Assembly: GCA_022829145.1 (NCBI GenBank)
Contig: CM040746.1
Span: 12,770,184-12,834,183 of the forward strand
Length of the DNA: 64,000 nucleotides
Direction of reading: 5' to 3'
DNA from: Albula goreensis
Lineage: Eukaryota > Chordata > Actinopteri > Albuliformes > Albulidae
Below, piece by piece: positions 13,515-26,103 of this stretch; position 1 is the stretch's first letter; every line of letters begins with the position of its first letter. The notes under the pieces were generated by a model. That model worked only from the letters and a program-made list of their open reading frames with translations. It was not told the DNA's origin and did no database searches. The translations under genes and the position numbers were made by a program.

Positions 13515-16500
13515 CTAGACGGGAAAAAAATAAGATCATTCTTTCAATATTGGGTCTCGTTTACACGTAACAATGACAGACATGTTGCTGTTCAATGCCT
13601 CACACTAGCTGGAGAGAAGGATCACTCTCGGATCCAAACCTATTTTAGAAAGCTTTATGCACACCTTTGCAAAAAGACAAGTACTGAATGTAGTTTTAGC
13701 ACAGACTGAAATTTAAGCATTGATTAGTTCCCATTACTTACATAAAGCTTGAATTTAGCACTCATTATGTAAGAATTCTTAAATGCAAGATTTGCTTACA
13801 ATACCATAATTACATGGGATTGTGATGTTAATTTCTCTTAAGTACATAATTTTAGGCAACATTCATCCTAGTATCTTTATAAAGGTAGTATACAGCTTAA
13901 CTTTGTGGAAATGACCAGATTCGAGTCATCCCATAGAAATTTTAATGGTGTGTTACATATTTTAATTTGTATGTTGTGTGAATGGACTTCGAGGCTGATT
14001 GATGGCTGTCAGTGACAGGTGTTTTGCTTGTACTCACTGTCGGTAAATCAGTCTCTCCTGTCACATGGTGGTCTGCATCATCTCCATAGATGTCCTGGAT
14101 CTCCCCTTGGTCACTCGCGCTAGGCGTCTTCGAGTGTGTGCCACTGTCAGCTCCACAGTCAGGCTGCTCCTCTCTCTGTGGTGCCTGTGCCTTGCCCTCC
14201 TCTCTCTCCTGCGCCTCCCTCTCCTTCACACACAACACAATGTACACAATCACTCAAGATTCAGAACTGTGTGTACCAAAGAGTAAGGGTGGGGGGGAGG
14301 AGCGGGGTAAGTGAGGAAAGAGGACACTGCTGTACCTTCTTCGCACATAAAAAGCTTCTCATCTTGAACAGTACAGCGAGTTCTGAAGGGACAAGAGGGG
14401 TAATCGAAGTGTGTTTATGAACAGGGAGACACACGAAGTGTTCCTTTCCACCCTGTCAGTGCACAATGCCACAGTTCACACACGCTTACAGGAAGAGTGC
14501 ATTTGTCAAAGGCCAGGGCGTCTCGCCGGGGCATATGAATCCTATTGTTCAACGCTGCCCTCATCAAGTTGTGCACTCGTCTTCTGAGCAGAACAAAGGC
14601 CTTCATTGTGGCCCTGCATTCTGACACCACTGACTGAAGATTAGCCAGTCAAAGGCAGCACCACTGTATACTGTACATGATCTCACAGAAAGGGCTGGTC
14701 CTTCCTTTCCTGTGTTATGTCACAGCACAATGACTTAAACCTGACTCGCCGAATATATAAGAAAATATAAGGTCATTCAAGGTACAGGGTCACCTAAAGT
14801 GCCTGGTTTATACCTCTATTCAACAAGCCTGCTGAAAGCATTGCAGTTCAGAGTTATAAACCCACTTGTACTTATGGCCCGTATTTTATATGCACTCACT
14901 CATACATGGACATAAAATGACAGAGTTTATGAATGAAGGCAGAGATTCAAACAGTAATTAAACTGGAAAAAAAATACTTCCATGAGAATGTGACCACTGG
15001 CTAAGCCATCATTTTGCGTCTCAAAAATGATGTCAGCAGCAAGTATTTACAAAAATGTATGGATAGTTGTACGTGAATCCTAGTTTACAAGTTTGGTGTA
15101 TGTGTGTGTGAGAGAGAGAGAGCGTTTGTATGTGTGTGTGTGTGTGTGTATATACAAATATACACACACTATATATGGCAAAGGCAAATTTACATGTTTA
15201 CATGTTCATGTGTGAACAGATTTAACCATTGTGCCATGTATTTCAATACACTTCTGGCTTTCCAGATTAACAGAATGGAATTCCTGGCTATAGTTATAGT
15301 GCTGAGTACAGGGTTTCCGATAGTGGGGATTGAGTGCCGAGTGGCCCAATAGTATAATAATGAGCAGAGCTATGGAGCAAGGGGAATGCTGCAGCTGAAA
15401 CAGAGGGAAATACTGGTGGTGAGTGCTCGCCAGAACAGCTGAGTGGGCGGCCAGAGCCAAATCAGAGGTGAAATTGTTGTCTGGGGTGCTTAGTGTGAGG
15501 TGTGAACATGTGTCAGAGTCTATGGAACCAATGCTGTATAGCTTGTGTTGGATGATACATGCTCTGTGCTTTACCTTGTATGGGTTTATATGTGTATTAG
15601 CATTGGTATTTATTGAGACATTACTGACCAGAATTTGTATTGGTACAGATTTTAAAAGTCTTTTTTTGTTCATTGATTCAGAGCAATATTGCAGAGTCAC
15701 AGTAGTTTATATGATTTGAAAAATGTTTCTCTCACAATTTATCATTTTGTTGAATCGTTTATAGTCCACATGAAGGCAGATTTTGGGGGTTGAATTGCCA
15801 TGATGCTGTGCTACCACATCAACAGGTTTGCTAAATATGGCAAATAATAAGGGTAGGCTTCCTTACATGGTCTCACTGTGTAGTGTGGAAGTGTGTGATT
15901 TTACACTGTTAGATGAGACTGTAGCCAGAGGTGAGTTGTTTATTGACTGGATAAAGGTACTGCACAATTCTCCAAAGCCATATGATGTAATCATGATTGT
16001 CTTGTTGTATATGTCTTATTAATTTAATGAATTTAATATAAATAAAGTTGACATATATTGTTTGATGGGTATCTTCCTTTGACTTCCTCTAGTCTAATCA
16101 GTTTGGATTATACTTGATTTATGACATATATTTTAGTGTTTAATGCTTTATTTATTGTTTAGAGATTTGTGTAAATGAGTGACAGGGGGTGGTAGTTAGG
16201 ACACAGCCTGGAGAATTATACAGTACTGGAGTGTCTTCAATAGTATTTTTTTTTGCATAGCTTCTATACATATCACTGTGTCAAGGTACTTCAACTGATC
16301 ATGATCACCAGAGGGTGACCAATGTCCCTTAAAATTAAACAAAAAGGCTCACAGAAGTAAAACAAATAAAAACGTAAATGTTGGGCATTCACCGTTTCGC
16401 ATTCTCTCTTAGTGGACCTGTCATGCTATAGAGCATGAATGAGCAGTGGGGTGTGGCAAAGGAGATGTGAGAGATAAGGGGGGTATCATTTTTTATTCTC

Positions 16501-19500
16501 TTGAATTTTAAAACACAGGATTCAAACCACAAAACACGTATTCCCTCCCCACCAAAAAAAAAACACTTACCGAGCTTCTGGAGGGTTCTACAACTTCTGT
16601 GATTGTGCAGTGACTGGCGAGCAGAGGCTTTGGCAGGGTTCTGCGAGGCTGGGGCTCAGTGCCTGAGGCTTGGGTTAAGGACTGGGACCTCTTGAGGGCA
16701 GAGGACACAGCCTGGGCGAAGCGGGACTGGGAGGTAGACATGTATGGCCTGGGGGCGGCAAAGCTCCTCAGCTTCTCCAGAGACAGCCCCGCCGAGTCCT
16801 TGGCTGGGAGGCTCCACTGCCGGGTGAGTCTGGTTGTGGGGCCTTCCACAGGGGGCGCGGGGGCAAGGACACTTTCGGTGGGACTAATAACACTTGGGTT
16901 GGGGCCAATGACACTTGGGACGGGGCAATCTAGTTCGGAGGTGGGTGGACTATCGAGGCTCAGGGGAGGGATATCTGCTACACTCTGTTCCTGAGGCTTC
17001 TGCTCATCTTTACTGCTCTCTGCTGCCTCATCCTCTGTCCATTGTACTGGGGGAGGAGGAGGGGGGAAGCTGTTTTCCTCTAATGTCTCCACAGGCTGCT
17101 CTACACCTGGCCTCCCGGGCACCTCACTGTGTCCACTCACATGACTGGCATTCACACTTTTCACGGCAGCTGAGGTTACATAACCTCCAGGCGTTCTTTT
17201 GTGCAGTGGTAAGCGGAAAGATGCTGGTTTGGGTTTAGTTGCGGGTGGAATTTTCTTCTCCTTGGCTTCAGGCGCAGGAGCTGCCCAGATACCAGCATCA
17301 CATGGGATCAACGCCTTGCTGTCCTCTCTGTCAGCAGGTAGAGTAGCTGGCAGAGCAGGGGGCAGGTTGCCATGGCAAGCGTCATTGCTGGTAACCATTC
17401 CGTTGCTAAGCTGAGGCACTGCCCTTGGCTGAGGGCTGAGGAGTTCCAGCTGAGTAGCTGTGACAGCTATGCGACTATGTTCAGTGTTGGTAGCCTTTGC
17501 GGCAGCTTCCTGTTGCACAGCGGGGTCCGGAGCCTCCAGAGTCAGCTCCACCTCAAAGTACCTCAGCTTCTCCAGGGACTTCTGGGGCACAATGGTATAG
17601 GTGGTGAGCCCAACTTTGGGGATGTATTCTCTTGTGAGCTCATTGGAGGGCTTCGGTTTGGGGGCAGAGTCCAAGACATATATAGGAGGGCTCTTTGATG
17701 CCTGAGGTAATGGGGGCGGAGCTTCAGTCAGGGGCAGCTCTTCAGTAGATGTGGCCATGTCCCTCCTCAGTTTTGGTGGTTCACTGGATGACGCTGCTTT
17801 CTGGTGCACAGGTGGCTGATGGTTAGGCTGGGCTGGAACGTCTTCAACTGTAGAGGCTACACCATCACTCACTGCCTTTTCTGGCATCTCCTTCTGAGCC
17901 TCTGGAGCCTCACTGCTCTGTGGATCTGAGGTAAGAGTCTCAGCATCCTGGGTCAGGGGCTTTGGACTGGGGGCAGAGGGAGGAGGGATCTCAGGTGTCG
18001 GACACATTCCAGTGTTGTTGTTCTCTTTATTTTCATCCAGTGCGGAGGCACTTTCTTCTAAAACTCCTGTCTGCTCTACTGGCTGACTTAAATCACTACC
18101 TGCAGAAACTGAGAGGAAGAAAATGGGGAAAACTACATATAGACACAGAGTTATGGACTGAGAATTCAACTGAGTCCTGTATGAACCCAGAAGCCCTTAC
18201 AAGTCATGCTGACTGCTATACTTCTACCAAGTAAAAAACCAAATACCATCAAAATCAGACACATGAGAGTATGTCTTTGTGCTTTTGCTGATTAATACAA
18301 TGTGGGAATATGTGGATTTCATTACTCTCTTCTAATTAGAGACTGACTCTGGTTCCTTGTACCTTCTCTCTTGAATATAGAAATCTGCACGAACCCCAAA
18401 TATTTTTCCATATATTGTGGCACTATCAAAACATTTTGAGTGCAATATTTTCCTTCATCATTCATATCTTTTTGGTGTAGGTGGCTGCCGTGCGATAGAT
18501 AAAAACACATCACCATGAGGGTCGAGTGAAAATGTAAGGCATGTGTTTTTCAAAACTAAAAGGTAAGTTAACCAACATCCTATAGAATCGAGTGATGTTC
18601 ACTCCAATAAAAAAAGCAAAAACCTTGGTCTCCATAAACACCCTACTTTACTACTGCAATGCTCTTTTTATAGGTACCACTATCAAAAACATTAAGAGTG
18701 TGTCCAAAAGTCAGCTGCCAGGCCTCTAGCTATACTGATTCAGATCACATCAGAAGAATTGCTTTAACAAAAATAATACAAGAGGCATTACATTTAAATT
18801 AGTTTGTGTACGCAGGGACACATACTGCTAAATTTAGTGGTACATGGCATCAAGGTAGTAAGTTATGAAACAAGATGTGCTTTGCAAATAAGAATGAGCT
18901 TAGCTCAACAGAATATTTCACCACTGACAAGAATTTTTTTCCAGACATTTACAAAAAAGTAATTCCAAAATGTTTCAGGTGTGGGGGGAATCATCTCATG
19001 TTTTTGATCTATGTGTCCTGAGTTTGGGGCATCAATCCTTTAGTGAGGCTGACCCACCTTTGTGCTCCGGTTCAGGACTCTCAACAGAGCTCCCGGTTTG
19101 CTCAGTGCTCTCCTGATCATTCACAGGGTCCTTTGCTGGTCTGTCAAAACACAACTTATGAAAAGGTTTGGAAAACAAACCATAAATCACATGAGGGCCT
19201 ACCAGACTTTAAGGCATCTGGATTTGAAAGATGGCTTTCAAATCTGAAAAGCAAACAAACAGAATCTAAAGCAAACAAGAGCCTATTAACAAGGGGCCTA
19301 CAGCACACTTTTTAAAAGTTCCCGTTTCAAGAGTTCGTACTTGCCATGTGAGGACAGATCATTGGACTGATCTTCCCCCGTGCCGTCCGGAGGCAGAGGT
19401 GTCGGTGGTGACGGAGAGGACGAGCGTGGCATTTCCGCATGCTCGGGAGGTGGGGCCATCTCCATCTTCTCAGAATACGGAGGGGCATTTGTGGGCATGT

Positions 19501-22500
19501 CAAGGCTTTCGTTTTCTTCCTGGATGTTGGTTGGGCTGCTGGAGTCCATACTCGTTGAGACAACCATCTCTTCCTGCTCACTGATCTCTTCCAGGGTAGT
19601 GTGCCCTGGATCCACAGCTGTGCCGTGATCAAACAGACAGATAAAACTGATATTTAAACCAGCTTAAAATTCTCAGTTTATCAAAAGGACAACCAAATAT
19701 TCATGATCCAATTTTTCTCATCCATACAAATGGATTTAAAGAGGATAAAAAGAGGAGACTCTGGTAAGAAAATTCAACCACTTTGAAACAAATCCACTCA
19801 AAAGATACCAAACAATGGGATGAACACTGAAGGAGATGAGCATTATGAACAAGTACTTACAAGCTAGCTGATGACTGTCCAACTAAGCATGATAATCCTT
19901 CAAATAAGGAAATGAATACATTATCCATCTATCAAGTACACCAGAGCATTATATAACGCGATCAAAGAAGGGGCAAAATGACTTTGGTCTGAGCCACTCA
20001 TTCACAGCTTGCATTACACATACATGCGCACACACACATACAAAGACTGGGAGAGAGCAAGCGTGTGTCTGGGTCTTCATTAAGACATCACTGAATGAGG
20101 GCGCCTTGGATCTTGTAGTTCTCCGGCCGGTCTCTGTTCAGGGCTTCAAGAGGCCCAAGGCCACAGAGGAATACAGAACATGCATCGTTTGCAGGGCTGT
20201 AGTCACACAGCACAGCTCCATGCTGGACGGCCTCTGATCTCCCTACTGAACAGAGCAGCGGAGGAGCATAAAGGGACGGGCCGACAGAGACGCTGGGAAT
20301 CTGTGACAAATCTGTGCTCTCTTCTGTGAAGCCCATCAGGGAGAATATGCAAGCAAAAACAGCAGAAACCAATCTCTTCATTATCAGCTTTTTATTATGA
20401 AAAAAAAAAAAGATTAATTTCAAATGCTTCAAAACAGGAGTTCATACACAAGATGTTCTTATAAGCTAGACTATATTTATGCGTCATCTTTAGACACAAT
20501 ACACAGAACCTCTAAGCTTTATCACAAGAGGAGTAGAAAAGCAGAAACTGGTAGAAATAAAATGTACAACAGAAAAGTCTGCATAGTAGGGAGGGTCTGT
20601 CTATATGCACAAAGATTGTCCATAGAGTGACATTACAAAATACTCACTAAAAATCAGATGGATGGCTTTATTATGTGGATATACATGGTTAAGGAAATCA
20701 AAGGAGTGTTTTAGGCAAATGCCTCAGACAAGGCAACATTGTGACCACATAAATCCCTTTAGTGCTGTCTTACAGCACTTTGATATGGATAAGGTGCTGC
20801 ATAGATACAATGTATAGTTATGATTATTGTTATGATTATTATTTGTTAAAGTGCATTCTTGTTTAACACATTCACAAAAAAACTAATAAACAAAAAACAA
20901 ATCCTGTGAGAGCACTGTTTGACAGCTGTCACAGCCTCGAACATATCCACTTCTTCCACCCAATGCGATTATATTCTTGCTCGACTCAAGATTCTGTATG
21001 ATACTTATGTAATTCCAGGCTTTCAGCAGTCTTGTGCTTCCATTACATTTGAGTTGCTTCAGAGTGCTTCTCTGAACCACATGCAAATGAATTTCAAAGA
21101 CAACTAACAGCTGTGTGAATGGCAAAAATCCAAGGAAGAAGGGTAACACACTCAAGCTCATTTGCTACGGCACTGTGCAGAAACAGCAAGGGACAGAAAT
21201 ATCTTCACCTCAACAGTTTCTAGTTTGTATTGTACTGCTGGTCTGCTGGAGGGGAAACACAAATAATGTTAATGGAAAGTTTTGTCCAACTGAGCAATCA
21301 GCTCGAAGTGCAGCGGTGACTGATCTGACTGATCCTGGAACCTCCTCTGATCTAAGGCCTGTAATCTAACTGTGTTCTCTGATTCAATAATGAATACAGC
21401 AACAGAATAATCTAACTGTGTTCTCTGTTTCAATAATGAATACAGCAACAGAATAATCTAACTGTGTTCTCTGATTCAATAATGAATACAGCAACAGAAT
21501 AATCTAACTGTGTTCTCTGATTCAATAATGAATACAGCAACAGAATAATCTAACTGTGTTCTCTGTTTCAATAATGAATACAGCAACAGAATAATCTAAC
21601 TGTGTTCTCTGTTTCAATAATGAATACAGAATAATCAACAGAATAATCTAACTAACTGTGTTCTCTGATTCAAATAATCTAACTGAAATAATGAATACAG
21701 CAACAGAATAATCTAACTGTGTTCTCTGATTCAATAATGAATACAGTAACAGAATAATCTAACTGTGTTCTCTGTTTCAATAATGAATACAGCAACAGAA
21801 TAATCTAACTGTGTTCTCTGATTCAATAATGAATACAGCAACAGAATAATCTAACTGTGTTCTCTGATTCAATAATGAATACAGTAACAGAACAACTCAG
21901 CAGGTTCACTGCAGGGTGAATGGGACAAGAGGCCGAATTTGCATCTAACTGGGAAAAAAATTGTTCTATTATCTTGTATGATCAGTCTAAGAGTATGGAA
22001 AGAATTTCTCTTAGTGTTATCAGTCATGATGGATTGTTATGTTTTTAAAGCATGAGCTTTTTTGTGTTGACTAGTTTGATGTTAGTCATATGCTTATCAC
22101 GAACAAGTAAAAACAACGATTCCATTTAGTGCAGCACTGTGTGACCAGCAACTTTTGCACCTAATCCACAGTCTGTACAAGTGTACCCTTTGGCAAAGGA
22201 GGAAATACAAAGAAAAACATTAAACAGGACATGAGCATAAGAGGAAAAAAAGGACATTCAACACAAAAAAAACACGACAAGAGTGACGAACACAAAAAGA
22301 AAACAACACAAAAACATAGGAGGAGGAAAACAGAGGCCACCACATGAAGCAGAGAGACGCTGGAAGGACTGAGAGCCACAGTGCAGAGCGGGCAGAGGGG
22401 ACAGGAAGTCTTGGGGGAGACACCAGGGGACACTCAAGCCACCCCCTCCTGTGACTCCGAGTCTGCAGGGTGGAAGAAATGGAATGCTTGAAAATACCAA

Positions 22501-24717
22501 ACAAGGAAAAGAACAGCAACAAACACCCCTCTATGGAAGGGGAAAAATGACAGACATGCCCTGCAAGGTTTTCTGTGACACCCAGTTTTCAAACTATCCT
22601 AAGCTCATCATTCAAATGTCAGGCTGTTTGACAGAACGTGACCGAAAGTATTAATGTAAGGATATAAAATTGGGAGGACAACCTAGAGAGCAAACGTTTG
22701 GGCCATTAATCCATAGTCTTGTGGGACAGTACAGTCCTGGGACTAACAACAAGGACTGGGACAGAATGTACTCATCAGTCACTTCATGAAATGAAGTTAA
22801 TAATCATCATTATGCACATTTTTCAATTCATTAACTGAATTTCAGTTCATTTCCTGAATTGATTCCATTGAAATTGAATAGACCCCACCATATTTACTAT
22901 CTGATGTGAGCTGTGACCTTCAGATTCTACCAGCAAAATCTTAATTTGGGGTTGTATATTCTGAGCTGTGACTGGGTGTTATTTACTGTGAAACTGACCA
23001 AAAAGAATTGCATAAATAAAAACAGAATATCACAGCAACCCTTCCCCACACAATTACAAAGATCCCAATTATAAAGAGGGAAAAAAATCCAACGAAACCT
23101 TTCTACTGAATAAACGTAAGGTTATGTTCATTTTGAGGACACAACATAAGAATTCATGAGATTCAAGTGTGGGCGGTAGGGCTTTTAAAGAACTATGAGA
23201 GTGCACTTGTGAGAACAAACAGAAAGTGAGATATCAAGCTTCACAATACTGCAGCATTGAACTCCAGCCCATACTAACGCACGCTGAAAACACGCAGGTC
23301 ATTAGCTGAAATCTGAACCCCATTTGGCCTTCAAAATGCATTACATTTTAGCAATTATTAACCAAGCACAGAGCGTACCTTTAATCTAAAAACCCTGCCA
23401 ATTTCAACGTAGCTTTAGCCCTGTCTGCTAATTGCATCTGTGGAAACTCTTATTTGTTGATGTGGTGCCGATGGGCCTTGAGTTCACTTCATACTCATTA
23501 AAAAAGCTTCAGTCCTTAATCTGTTTCCATGCTTTAATCATTCCTATCTGAAACAGATTTTAATCAACAAACAGAAAAATGTTCTGCGATCCCTAACATC
23601 AGGGAAGTGATGAATAAGGAATACATTTAGCCAAACTTTATTTAATACATTTTGTTTAATGCTTTAGTATCTTTATGTAATAACTTGTTTCTGTAATACA
23701 ATATGATAGCCAAATATATTGCATCTTCTTTGTTTCCATCTGTTTCACAATAAATAACAGTTAAAAACCTGGGATTTTTTTATCTTTTACAAGAAAGTTA
23801 TTTAAGAATGTTCTATTTTCACATCTTTACAAATGCGTTGCTACACTGATCAACATGCTTAATTTTGTTTGTCAACATATACCATAGAGGGTAATAAAAG
23901 GTCTTTGAACTGTCAAAAAGAAGTACTGTTCCCTCTGAGTGTAAAGAATGTATAATGTATGTCCTGTCAACCACTAGAGGGCAACATATGTACCCTGCAT
24001 AACACAGTCTGCTCAAAACTTTCCGCTTCATCCATTTTCTGCTGTTGACATTTAAGCAAAATGTTATCAGTGCAACCCCCCAGACTATGTCTCAGTTAAA
24101 TTCAGAAGAAAACGCTATAGTATACATGTTTCATTTTTCATAAGCAGATGAAACTATGCAGAGGGGTTTAAAAGGGCATATGCCATGTTAAAATGAGGAA
24201 ATAAATGAAGAAGGTTCACACAAACCTTTAATACTCCTGTCCTCCACAGCTTCATCTTGTGTTGCAACACTGGGAGGTGAGGAAGGAGGCTGCGGGGCCT
24301 TCCTCTTGGTTCTCTTCAGGGACGACTCCGCAGAGGAACCTCGGCTGATCCCAGACACCTCCTACACACCGGAGACAAACCCTCTAGTGATCTCAAAAGC
24401 AGAGACCTCAAATGATCCCACAGACTGAACTAAGGGGCCATCCTACGCATCAGTCAGTCATGGCTTTTTCTGGAGGTGGGAACGTTACAATCAGTGCTGT
24501 GAAATAAGGGAAGGCTCATTCAGACAGCAGCTCAATTAACACCACATCTCTGGCTGCATTCAAGACTAATGCGTCTGTTTTGACAGACCTGACTTGTGGA
24601 GCTATAATGAGATAAAGAGTGTATTAAGTGTATCTCTTCTTTGAAAACCCAGACATGAGCGATGTGTGTGTCAGGGCAAAGCTCATTCTATAGAAGTGTA
24701 TAGCCACACAGCTTTTG

Positions 24718-24806
<89 letters not shown>

Positions 24807-26032
24807 GACAGGAGCTCCCATGTTAGCAAGATCGAGGGGGAGGTTCCAGACAGAGTGCGATCCAAAATAACCTCAACAGGGGAACAAACGGAGGCTGGCG
24901 GCTGGATCCAATTACGAGCATCACAATGGCTGTGAAGGCGGACCAAGGCTGCAGCACAGTTGGGCTGCCGGTCATTTTGGTCTGCATGCTCCTGGGTTCT
25001 GACCCTTACCTGCCATGTTCTGTGTGGTGGCTGCTTGAGCGTCACTCTATCCACATGAAAAGATTTTATACAGAGGTGTCCTCCCATACGGGAACCATTC
25101 CTACTACAGCTTGCAAAGCTAACTGTGGGAATTACAGAGGAGTCTCACTACTGTCATCCTCTGGCAACATACCTGCACATGACTTCCAACACACTTCTAC
25201 TGCTACTGAGGAAGTACTCCCTGAACTGCTGTTTGGCATATCCAGTGATATGATTCTCACAGCATGCTGACTACAAGGAACACACAAGGAACAGAAGGGA
25301 CAGCTCTACTAGGCCTTCATAGACCAAACAAAAGGCTTAGACACAGTTCACCGCCACAGTTATCTGGCAGATGTGGTCACGATGTGGTCGCCCTGAGAAG
25401 TTCATCAGGATGTTGAGACTGCTGCATGAATGATCAGTGCCACAACAGTGCTCAGTAACTATGGATCAGAGCCAATCACTGCGGAGAGAGGGATCAAACA
25501 GGGCTGCATCACCGCAGCAGCCTCTGTTCACCATTTCATTGGTGCCATTCTCTGCCTCATGGGCAAAATGGGTGGCAGGTGTACGTTTTCAACAGGCTCA
25601 ACTAGAAGACCAAAGTATCCACAACTACCACTGCAGAGCTCCCATATGCTGATGACAAGGCAATCTGAGCACACTTGGAAGAGGGTCTACAATACATCGT
25701 GGATTGTGAATGCATATAAGCTATTAGGCCTTGCCTATAACATGAAGAGACCACAATCCCTCACCACCCACCAAACTTTCTGCACCTCCCACAATAATGA
25801 CAATAGACAGTCACCCAGGTGGAAATGTGGACCATTTATCATACCCAAGCAGAATTTTCTCCTCCAAAACTAACACTGAAGCAGAAATATCCCATCCCTT
25901 GAGCTGCATCAGAGGAGATTTAGCCTGATTGAGGAAACTTCTGTTCGAAGAACCACTGTCTACAGATCTACACCAAATTCCTGGTCTAAAAAGCTCTATG
26001 GGCCAAAACATGGACCATTTAAGAGGTCATTA

Positions 26033-26103
<71 letters not shown>

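Larger units (their letters stand above)
14224..16570 (-). other. cobll1 intron 11
   Basis: It contains the candidate cassette exon at 14.5-14.6 kb and the mixed GT/GA repeat at 15.1 kb. Otherwise nothing coding was seen. Confidence 0.65.
19618..24225 (-). other. cobll1 intron 8
   Basis: It holds the candidate alternative terminal exon (20.1-20.3 kb), a possible SINE tail (20.8 kb) and the 46-bp array (21.4-21.9 kb). 22.2-22.5 kb is a purine-rich plus-strand stretch (AGGA/GAAA runs). Nothing else was recognised. Confidence 0.7.

Noticed and set aside
15206-15700. 164-codon minus-strand open frame in cobll1 intron 11
   Set aside because: Unusually long for this region, but composition is Ser/Ile/His-rich and random, there is no fitting splice site, and no motif is recognisable.
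16659-17698. Several plus-strand open frames
   Set aside because: They are antisense shadows of cobll1 exon 11, whose identity is certain.
24683-25087. Minus-strand open frame containing a long Thr-His run
   Set aside because: It is the translation of the (CA)n microsatellite with random flanks; no splice sites, family match or codon bias.
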